Assembly: GCA_026398835.1 (NCBI GenBank)
Contig: JAPLSD010000300.1
Span: 1 to 5,438 of the forward strand
Direction: 5' to 3'
Origin: Pseudomonas sp.
GTDB lineage: Bacteria > Pseudomonadota > Gammaproteobacteria > Pseudomonadales > Pseudomonadaceae
Length of the DNA stretch: 5,438 bases
Shown piece by piece: positions 1 through 5,438 of this stretch. The position numbers and the translations under genes are program-made. The notes beneath the pieces were generated by a model. That model was not told where the DNA came from. It saw only the letters and a program-made list of their open reading frames with translations, and did not search any database. Within the stretch, counting starts at the first letter, position 1. The number at the start of each line of letters is the position of its first letter.

Positions 1-2304
1 ATGATGCCGGGCCCAGGGTGCGAGGATGAAGCTGAAGGCAAGACCCAGGCTCACCGATAAGCCGAAGTTGCTCACCGCCGGCGTGCTGGAAATCGCCAGC
101 AGGCCGAACGACAGCCAAGTGGTCGCTGCCGCCAGCAGGGTGCCGAGCAGGCTCACCGCCGCGCCACCAATTTGCTCACGCATAAGGATCGCGTAGTCGA
201 CGCTGATGGCCGTCACCAGTAGCAGGCCGAACAGGCTGAATAGCGTCAACGGCTGCCCGAGCCAACCGAGGCTGGCCAGGCTGCACAACGCCGCCAGCAG
301 CGGTAGCGCGACGATCCGCAGCGCCCCACCGAAGCCAAACGGCAGGATCAACAGCAGGACAATCAGGATGCACGACATCAACTTCAATTCAGCGGCGCTG
401 ATTTGGGTTGCGGCGAAAACTTTGTTCAAGTCTCCCAATCGATCAACCAGCTGTACACCGGGCAAGTCCAGCGCCTGAATCCGCAGCAACTCTGGGTTAT
501 TCAACCCTTGCAAGCTGACCATCCCGGCCACGCCATCGCTGGTAGCGCCAAGCCACAGCGGGCGCCACGGCTCGGCCAGCGGTCCGGTCAGGGCAGCGTC
601 GATGTCTTGGATGGGGAGCGCCTGCAATTGCGTCAGCTCGGCGTGCAGCGCGCTGGCTGGTACGCCGAGGTCAAGCAGCGGCTGCCAGAACTGCGGCAGT
701 TTGTTCAGTGCCTCGCGAACCCTTTGTTGTTCGCTGGGCGGGCTGACCAGTTGATTCAGCGACAGGTAGCCCTGGAGCTTTTCCAGGTTAACCAGTTGAT
801 CCAGGCGCTGGCTCAGGGTGGCCGAACGCTCAAGCAGTTGTTGCTGATCGGCAGCGCGCACCAGGAAGAACTGACTGGTAGGTTGATAGCCGGTGATCCG
901 CGCAATCGTCTGAGCTTCGTCCATCAGCTGTGGCGGTGTACTGATCCACTGGCGGATATCGTTTTTGGTGGTGAGCTGCCACAGGCCGCCAGCACAAAAC
1001 AGCAGCAGCAACCCCAGCAGTATCGGGCTGTGAACCCGACGCAGCAGGGCTTCGCGCACGTTCACTAAACATTGTGCGACCTGCAGCGGCCACTGCGCCG
1101 GGCGCAGATCGGTGCCCTTGAGCATTGCCGGCAGCAAGCACACGGCAGACAAGTAAGCACCGAGCAAACCGGCAGCGGAAAACACTGCAATTTGGGTCAG
1201 TGCCGGGAACGGGGTCCAGGCCAACGCCAGGTAACCGATGCAACTGGTGGCCAGGCTCAGGGTCAGCCCTGGCAGGGTCAGGCGCAACGCCGGCCAGCTG
1301 TGCCAGGGTTTCAGACTCCAGCTTTTGGACAGGTAATGCAGCGGATAGTCCACCGCTACGCCGATCAGGCTCGACCCCAATACCAGCGTTATCACATGCA
1401 TATGGCCGAACAGCGCCACGCAAGCCACCGCACCAAACAGCATGCCCACCAGCACCGGAATGAAGGCCAGCAGCACGCGAAAGCGGCGGAAGGCTAACAG
1501 CAGCAGTAACAGAATGCCGACGGTGGCACCGCCGCCGACCCAGGTGATCTCGCGGGTTGCCTGTTGCTGACCGTTGGCTGCATACAGCAGGCCGCTGGCT
1601 GCCAGTAATTGCACGTTGGCCTTGCTCGCTTGTTCGCGGCTCTGCTTGAGCAGCTCGGCGACTTGCAGCGGCAAGTGCATATCGAAGGCGTTGCCCTGAG
1701 TGCGAGCCCTCAGCAGCACCCAACTCTTGCCATCGGCATCAGCGATCAATGCGCCGCTGCCAATGTCCAGCTGCACCGCGCCACGCTGCGGCTGGCTGTT
1801 TTGAATGCGCCCGGTCAGGCCCAGCCAATCGTCCTGGCTCGGCACCAGACTGAAGCCGGTAAAGGGGTCGAACAACGCTTGTACGCGCTGCTGGATAAAC
1901 GCCTGTGGCTGCTCGATCAGCTGCTGTCGATCCGCCGCCGAGAGCATCGCCAGCCGCCCTTGTAGCAACTGCGTACGCAGCGCTGGCAAGTCCGCTTGCA
2001 GGTTCCACTGGACCTTCTCGAACAAGCCGCTGGCCTTCCATTGATCGCCAAGTTGCTCAGCCATGGCGATGGCCTGCAGGCGATCAGCGTGGCCGACCAA
2101 TACCAGCATTTCGCGGTTCAGCGGCTCTTGCATGCGTTGTTCGGCTCGCAGCTCCAGCGCATCCGGCGCGGTGCCTGGCACCAGTTCCATCAGGTTGGCG
2201 GAAAGCGGTGCGGCGCCACGCCATTGCCAGCCAGCCAGTGCCAATACGGCCACCAGCAGGATCAGGAAAAGGCGGGGTAACCAGCGTTCACTCGGCAAAG
2301 TCAT
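1..2304 (-). CDS. MMPL/RND-superfamily exporter of the aryl polyene cluster (last codons beyond window)
   Basis: Reading the minus strand from the ATG at 2304 gives 768 uninterrupted codons that run off the left edge. The topology is the duplicated RND pattern: TM1 at about 10-27, a periplasmic domain to about 250, TM2-TM6 at roughly 256-272, 277-299, 304-320, 343-362 and 368-394, TM7 at about 427-443, a second periplasmic domain to about 640, then TM8-TM12 between 643 and 763. The charged residues typical of proton relay are present in both halves: Asp319 in GVAVDYPLHY (TM4) and Asp703 in SVDYAILMRE (TM10). Since TM12 ends near residue 763, probably only a few residues are missing (inference). 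MMPL proteins use the proton gradient to extract lipids or hydrophobic products from the inner membrane. Next to a LolA-like carrier, the likely cargo is the aryl polyene lipid. Two periplasmic domains and 12 segments exclude a simple permease. Cargo is inferred from context. Confidence 0.92.
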   Translation of the reverse strand, partial: MTLPSERWLPRLFLILLVAVLALAGWQWRGAAPLSANLMELVPGTAPDALELRAEQRMQEPLNREMLVLVGHADRLQAIAMAEQLGDQWKASGLFEKVQWNLQADLPALRTQLLQGRLAMLSAADRQQLIEQPQAFIQQRVQALFDPFTGFSLVPSQDDWLGLTGRIQNSQPQRGAVQLDIGSGALIADADGKSWVLLRARTQGNAFDMHLPLQVAELLKQSREQASKANVQLLAASGLLYAANGQQQATREITWVGGGATVGILLLLLLAFRRFRVLLAFIPVLVGMLFGAVACVALFGHMHVITLVLGSSLIGVAVDYPLHYLSKSWSLKPWHSWPALRLTLPGLTLSLATSCIGYLALAWTPFPALTQIAVFSAAGLLGAYLSAVCLLPAMLKGTDLRPAQWPLQVAQCLVNVREALLRRVHSPILLGLLLLFCAGGLWQLTTKNDIRQWISTPPQLMDEAQTIARITGYQPTSQFFLVRAADQQQLLERSATLSQRLDQLVNLEKLQGYLSLNQLVSPPSEQQRVREALNKLPQFWQPLLDLGVPASALHAELTQLQALPIQDIDAALTGPLAEPWRPLWLGATSDGVAGMVSLQGLNNPELLRIQALDLPGVQLVDRLGDLNKVFAATQISAAELKLMSCILIVLLLILPFGFGGALRIVALPLLAALCSLASLGWLGQPLTLFSLFGLLLVTAISVDYAILMREQIGGAAVSLLGTLLAAATTWLSFGLLAISSTPAVSNFGLSVSLGLAFSFILAPWARHH

Positions 2305-2890
2305 GTTGCTCCGGATCGCTCAAAGGTTTGGTGCTGGTGGTGTCCTGCATGCGCAATACGGTGCTGTCGCCCTGAGTTTCCAGCAGTTCGATACGTTGCA
2401 CCAGCGTGCCGCCGTCTATGTTGATCTGGGTGAAGACTTGCTTGAGCAACATGGAGCGCGGGGTCAGAGTCAGCTTCCATTGCTGGGTGTCGCCTTGCAG
2501 TTGCAGGTCGAAGTCCCGTTGCAGGCCACTGCTGTCGCCCTGCAGCACGGCGAGGAATATACGATTCTGCTCGGCACCGGCGCTCTTGTTCGGGAGCATT
2601 TGCCAGCCGTTGCCGTCGCGGCGGGCAATGCCTTTGGCGCTGATGCGGTAGTCCTGTTGCAGCGGGGTCTTGAGCAGCCAGAGCAAGCCGTGATCTTTGG
2701 CCAGCACGAAGGTGCCTTTACTGGTCAGCGGCTGCGGCAGGGCGCGCAGGTGTTTTTCCTGGATGAAGCTGCCGTGGATGACCTCGGGCTTGGCCAGTTG
2801 ATCGCTCAGCTGTTGCAGGTCGAAGGCGTTGGCCAGCGATGACAGACCGAGCAGCGCAAGGGCGCTCAGGGTCTTGAGCAGCGAACTCAT
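2288..2890 (-). CDS. LolA-like outer membrane lipid/lipoprotein carrier protein, periplasmic
   Basis: This 200-residue precursor starts with a Sec signal peptide: Lys6, a hydrophobic stretch at about 8-20, and a probable signal peptidase I site after ANA at 20-22, leaving FDLQQL as the mature start. There is no lipobox and no cysteine anywhere, so the mature protein should be soluble in the periplasm. GSFIQEKHL at 40-48 and the following beta-rich pattern fit the LolA/LolB-like fold, an open barrel that shields an acyl chain. Aryl polyene clusters regularly carry such a LolA-like protein beside an MMPL exporter, suggesting that it accepts the lipid-linked polyene for transfer to the outer membrane. 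It is not the housekeeping LolA, whose gene normally sits in another neighbourhood. The ATG at 2890 overlaps the thioesterase stop by 4 bases and follows AAGG at 2898-2901. The 3' end overlaps the exporter start by 17 bases. Confidence 0.9.
   Translation of the reverse strand: MSSLLKTLSALALLGLSSLANAFDLQQLSDQLAKPEVIHGSFIQEKHLRALPQPLTSKGTFVLAKDHGLLWLLKTPLQQDYRISAKGIARRDGNGWQMLPNKSAGAEQNRIFLAVLQGDSSGLQRDFDLQLQGDTQQWKLTLTPRSMLLKQVFTQINIDGGTLVQRIELLETQGDSTVLRMQDTTSTKPLSDPEQHDFAE
2309..2312 (-). promoter_or_regulatory. Ribosome binding site fixing the exporter start
   Basis: GGAG on the minus strand lies 4 bases before the ATG at 2304. The exporter frame has an in-frame TGA at 2322-2320, only five codons upstream of that ATG, so no longer version is possible. 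The site lies within the last codons of the LolA-like gene, which means ribosomes finishing that gene pass directly over it; this supports coupled translation of the carrier and exporter. Confidence 0.7.
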
Positions 2891-3312
2891 GGCAGCACCT
2901 TCTCAACGGCATCGATAAACACCTGGGGCGATGCCAGCTGCATTTCGCGGCTGGCGAGGTTCACCGCAACCTGCACCGAGCTGGCACGGGTCAGGCGCTC
3001 GGCGCTTTCAAGGTCGCTGATCAGGTAGCTGATCTTCAGCCGGTTTTCCCACTCCACCAGGCTTGCGCGCACGTTGAGCTTCTGGCCGAAGACGGCGCCG
3101 CGCACGTAGCGCAGTTGCAGGTCGATCACCGGCCACGCGTAGCCTGACGCTTTCATGTGCATGTAGTTGTGGCCGATCTTGTCCAGCAAGGCGCAACGAG
3201 CGACTTCCAGGTATTTGACGTAATGGCCGTGCCAGACCACATCCATCGTGTCGATGTCGAAGAACGGCACCAGGATTTCCGTATCGGCGTGAATCACTCC
3301 CTTGCTACGCAT
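2887..3312 (-). CDS. Hotdog-fold acyl-CoA/acyl-ACP thioesterase (4HBT/YbgC-like)
   Basis: This 141-residue protein has the length and signature of the 4-hydroxybenzoyl-CoA thioesterase family. Residues 17-36 contain FFDIDTMDVVWHGHYVKYLE, which matches the YbgC-type pattern D-x(5)-VV(Y/W)H-x2-Y. Asp21 lines up with the catalytic aspartate, and His28 and Tyr31 with conserved helix residues. Such cytoplasmic enzymes hydrolyse acyl-CoA or acyl-ACP thioesters. In aryl polyene clusters the thioesterase (ApeK in the E. coli naming, from memory) acts on polyene or starter thioesters, probably for release or editing; the exact substrate cannot be read from sequence. The ATG at 3312 lies 8 bases inside the end of the ammonia-lyase gene and follows a strong GGAGG ribosome binding site. 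The TGA stop shares an ATGA with the LolA-like gene, a classic coupling arrangement. The family call is secure; the substrate is inference. Confidence 0.92.
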   Translation of the reverse strand: MRSKGVIHADTEILVPFFDIDTMDVVWHGHYVKYLEVARCALLDKIGHNYMHMKASGYAWPVIDLQLRYVRGAVFGQKLNVRASLVEWENRLKISYLISDLESAERLTRASSVQVAVNLASREMQLASPQVFIDAVEKVLP

Positions 3313-4849
3313 GCAGCCTCCAGTGTTGTTCGGCGATGCGTTGCAGGCACAGACGCAGTTCGGCTTCCAGCGCGCGGTCTTCGATGACCGGTGGGAAGTC
3401 CTTGGCGAGTTCTTCGTGCATCTCGGCCAAAGCCGGTGGCAAAGGCCGCGCGTCTTCTGCCTGGCTGCGCAGCCAGACGCCTTGATTGGCGGCCAGCAAC
3501 GTGGCGGCGGCGACTTGTTCGGTCAGTTCCAGCACGCGAATCGCATCGCGGGCGGCGATGGTGCCCATGCTGACTTTGTCTTGGTTGTGGCACTCGGTGG
3601 AGCGCGAGAACACACTGGCCGGCATGGTGTTTTTCAGCGCTTCGGCGGTCCAGGCGCTGGTGCCGATCTGCACCGCTTTGAAGCCGTGGTTGAGCATCGC
3701 CCGTTCAGCGCTGGCGCCGGACAGATTGCTCGGCAAACCGTGGTTGTAACGCACGTCCACCAGCAGCGCGAGCTGACGGTCCAGCAGGTCGGCGACATTG
3801 GCTACGAGGGTTTTCAGACTGTCCATGGCGAAGGCGATATGCCCGCCGTAGAAGTGCCCGCCGTGCAGCACGCGTTCGGCTTCGGCATCGATGATCGGGT
3901 TGTCGTTGGCGCTGTTGAGTTCGATTTCAATGAACGAGCGCAGCCAGTTCAGGCTGTCGGCCAGCACGCCGAGCACGTGGGGCGCGCAGCGCAGTGAGTA
4001 GCGATCTTGCAGGCGATGCAGCGGCGCGGTCGGTGCGTCGATCGCCAGGTCCTTGCGCAACCACGCGGCGACCTGCATTTGCCCCGGATGCGGTTTGGTG
4101 GCGAACAGACGCTCGTCGAAATGCTCCGGGTTGCCTTGCAGCGCGACCACGTTCAGCGCGGTGATGCGTGTGGCCAGTTGCAGCAGGTAATCGGCGCGGG
4201 CGTAAGCCAGGCAAGCCAGACCGGTCATCACCGCGGTGCCGTTCATCAGCGCCAGGGCTTCTTTGGGGCGCAGCACTAACGGGGTCCAGCCGAGTTCGCG
4301 GTGTACGTCGGCGGCTTGCCGGCGCTCACCCCGAAACATCACTTCACGCTCACCGGACAAGGTCGCAGCCACGTAAGACAGCGGTGTCAGATCACCGCTG
4401 GCGCCCACTGAGCCCTCTTCCGGGATCAGCGGCAGGATATCCTGGTCGATGAAGGCCTGCAGGCGTTCCAGCAGCTCCACGCGAACCCCGGACACGCCGT
4501 GGCACAGCGACTGCAAACGCGCCGCCAGTACCGCACGAGTGGCCTGAGCATCGAGCATTTTGCCCAGCCCGCAGCCGTGGAAGGTGTACAGATGACGGGG
4601 CAGCGCTTCGACGTGATGCAACGGCACCGCGACCACGCAGGAGTCGCCGTAGCCGGTGGTGACGCCGTAGATCACGCCTTCCTTGTCCAGCAAGGAGTCG
4701 AGAAATTGCGCGCCCTTGGCGATGCGCTGGCGAAACTCAGGGTCGCCTTGCAACTGCGTTGGCACCTGACGGTTGGCCAGGGCCAGCACGTCTTCGATGC
4801 GCAATGGGAGTTCGCCGAAGGTTACCGGCTCAAGCGGATGCGTCGTCAT
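3305..4849 (-). CDS. MIO-type aromatic amino acid ammonia-lyase (HAL/PAL/TAL family) of an aryl polyene cluster
   Basis: This 514-residue protein is full length for bacterial HAL/TAL enzymes, which use a self-formed methylidene-imidazolone (MIO) cofactor to eliminate ammonia from an amino acid. The cofactor triad is A150-S151-G152 in GSVGASGDL. Other family residues are the catalytic Tyr61 in YGVTTGYG, N203-G204-T205, QDRYSLRCAP at 281-290, NSANDNP at 312-318 and HGGHF at 329-333. Automatic annotation would probably call it histidine ammonia-lyase, but the motif at 422-429 is NQDKVSMG. Gln423 takes the place of the Glu that HutH uses for the imidazole of histidine, as in PAL and TAL. The selectivity pair is Phe90-His91, compared with Ser-His in HutH, His-Leu in Rhodobacter TAL and Phe-Leu in plant PAL. 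The likely product is p-coumarate or cinnamate as an aryl polyene starter (inference). The ATG at 4849 follows a GGAAG ribosome binding site at 4854-4858. The gene overlaps the acyltransferase by 20 bases and the thioesterase by 8. Confidence 0.93.
   Translation of the reverse strand: MTTHPLEPVTFGELPLRIEDVLALANRQVPTQLQGDPEFRQRIAKGAQFLDSLLDKEGVIYGVTTGYGDSCVVAVPLHHVEALPRHLYTFHGCGLGKMLDAQATRAVLAARLQSLCHGVSGVRVELLERLQAFIDQDILPLIPEEGSVGASGDLTPLSYVAATLSGEREVMFRGERRQAADVHRELGWTPLVLRPKEALALMNGTAVMTGLACLAYARADYLLQLATRITALNVVALQGNPEHFDERLFATKPHPGQMQVAAWLRKDLAIDAPTAPLHRLQDRYSLRCAPHVLGVLADSLNWLRSFIEIELNSANDNPIIDAEAERVLHGGHFYGGHIAFAMDSLKTLVANVADLLDRQLALLVDVRYNHGLPSNLSGASAERAMLNHGFKAVQIGTSAWTAEALKNTMPASVFSRSTECHNQDKVSMGTIAARDAIRVLELTEQVAAATLLAANQGVWLRSQAEDARPLPPALAEMHEELAKDFPPVIEDRALEAELRLCLQRIAEQHWRLHA
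3317..3321 (-). promoter_or_regulatory. Strong ribosome binding site of the thioesterase gene
   Basis: GGAGG on the minus strand lies 4 bases before the ATG at 3312, inside the last codons of the ammonia-lyase gene. It is the closest match to the anti-Shine-Dalgarno sequence among the four internal starts of this operon, and it supports the ATG at 3312 as the start despite the 8-base overlap with the lyase. Confidence 0.7.
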
Positions 4850-5438
4850 CGGTCTTCCAGTAAGGGTAGAAATTGAACCATTGTTGGGGCGCTTCGAGAC
4901 AGTACTGCCCCAGGCGTTCGGCGTAGCGGGTGGTCCATTCGGCGATCACCTGTTCTCGGTCGCTACGCTTCCAGACCACAGCCTCGGCAAAGGGTTCGAG
5001 GGTCACCCGATAGCGCCCATTGTGCTTCAGACAAAACAACAGATTGACTGGGCATTTCAGCAGCCCGGCCAGCAGCCAGGGGCCTTGCGCAAAGGCTGTC
5101 GGATGACCGAGAAAGTCGACTCGCACAGTGCGCCCGCCATGCAGTGGCACGCGATCGCCGGCAATCGCCAGCCACTCGCCGCGATCCAGTCGCTGGTTGA
5201 GTTGCAGCATGATTGCAGGGTCCAGCTCGCTGACCTGAATCAGCCGCAGATGGGTCGCACCGGCTTCGCCGAGCAGGCGGTTGAAGCGTTCTGCATGCTT
5301 GGTGTGCACCAGCACGTTCATCGTCACTTTTTCGCCCAGCTCAGCGAGGGCGCGACAGACCTCGAGGTTGCCCAGGTGAGCGCCCACCAGCATTTGTCCG
5401 CGCTTGCCGCGCAACTGTTTGCGCAGCAGCGCCGGGTC
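4830..5438 (-). CDS. LpxL/HtrB-family lipid acyltransferase, C-terminal part (5' end beyond window)
   Basis: The reading frame is open to the right edge, so only the last 202 residues are visible and the true start is off-window; a TTG at 5414 is not a convincing start because the frame continues upstream without a stop. Visible residues carry the hallmarks of lysophospholipid/lipid A acyltransferases (LABLAT family): an H-x4-E catalytic motif in GAHLGNLE (H21, E26 of the visible part), a GDRVP motif at about 94-98, and a C-terminal PQQWFNFYPYW segment near 184-194. The family moves an acyl chain from acyl-ACP to a lipid acceptor at the cytoplasmic face of the inner membrane. In aryl polyene clusters this domain is often fused behind a family 2 glycosyltransferase (from memory, ApeJ), which cannot be seen here. 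The stop codon lies 20 bases inside the ammonia-lyase gene, so the two are translationally linked. It is unlikely to be housekeeping LpxL or LpxM, given the neighbours. Family assignment is firm; the acceptor is inferred. Confidence 0.9.
   Translation of the reverse strand, partial: DPALLRKQLRGKRGQMLVGAHLGNLEVCRALAELGEKVTMNVLVHTKHAERFNRLLGEAGATHLRLIQVSELDPAIMLQLNQRLDRGEWLAIAGDRVPLHGGRTVRVDFLGHPTAFAQGPWLLAGLLKCPVNLLFCLKHNGRYRVTLEPFAEAVVWKRSDREQVIAEWTTRYAERLGQYCLEAPQQWFNFYPYWKTDDDASA

Noticed and set aside
403..1068. Plus-strand open frame of 221 codons opposite the exporter
   Set aside because: Gln-rich mirror of Leu (CTG) codons on the other strand; no motif or ribosome binding site convinces.
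830..1723. Minus-strand open frame of 297 codons inside the exporter gene, in another frame
   Set aside because: The exporter frame is continuous through this stretch with clear membrane segments; the alternative is rich in Arg, Ala, Ser and Gln, with no family resemblance.
2063..2842. Plus-strand open frame of 259 codons opposite the LolA-like gene and the start of the exporter
   Set aside because: It is antisense to two well-supported genes; its composition is what GC-rich minus-strand coding would mirror, and no domain or motif is recognisable.
3302..3997. Plus-strand open frame of 231 codons opposite the ammonia-lyase
   Set aside because: Antisense shadow of conserved lyase motifs, with no recognisable product.
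3305..4849. Histidine utilisation gene hutH
   Set aside because: No hutU, hutI, hutG or hutC neighbour, and the histidine-contacting Glu motif of HutH is not present.
1..5438. A wholly new system, defence island or mobile element
   Set aside because: No transposase, integrase, repeats or defence-type domains are visible; all genes fit the known aryl polyene pathway.

Overview
The window is a gene-dense, GC-rich bacterial segment in which every supported gene is on the minus strand. It reads, from the right edge leftwards: LpxL/HtrB-type acyltransferase (5' end off-window), MIO-type aromatic amino acid ammonia-lyase, hotdog-fold thioesterase, LolA-like periplasmic carrier protein, and an MMPL/RND-type exporter (last few codons off-window). 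This set and order matches the lipid-assembly, starter-supply and export part of an aryl polyene (APE) pigment cluster, a type II polyketide system found in many Gram-negative bacteria. Composition, codon use and the presence of a lyase in the cluster suggest a Pseudomonas-like gammaproteobacterium. That assignment is an inference from memory of such clusters, not a search result.

Layout in transcription order: 5438-4830 acyltransferase, 4849-3305 ammonia-lyase, 3312-2887 thioesterase, 2890-2288 LolA-like protein, 2304-1 exporter. Each gene overlaps the next, by 20, 8, 4 and 17 bases. There is no intergenic space, internal promoter or terminator, so the genes are very probably translated from one long transcript that starts beyond the right edge. 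No RNA genes, mobile elements, CRISPR arrays or repeats were seen.

How the parts may work together: the lyase would turn tyrosine or phenylalanine into p-coumarate or cinnamate, giving an aryl starter acid. Core ketosynthases, dehydratases, ketoreductase, acyl carrier proteins and AMP ligase (expected off-window) would extend it to a polyene. The thioesterase would release or edit acyl intermediates. The acyltransferase would join acyl or aryl-polyene chains to a lipid at the inner membrane. The MMPL protein with its LolA-like partner would move the product through the periplasm to the outer membrane.

The point most worth a second look is the lyase. Its active-site motifs differ from those of true histidine ammonia-lyase (HutH) and fit an aromatic amino acid lyase, with an unusual Phe-His pair at the substrate-selectivity position.
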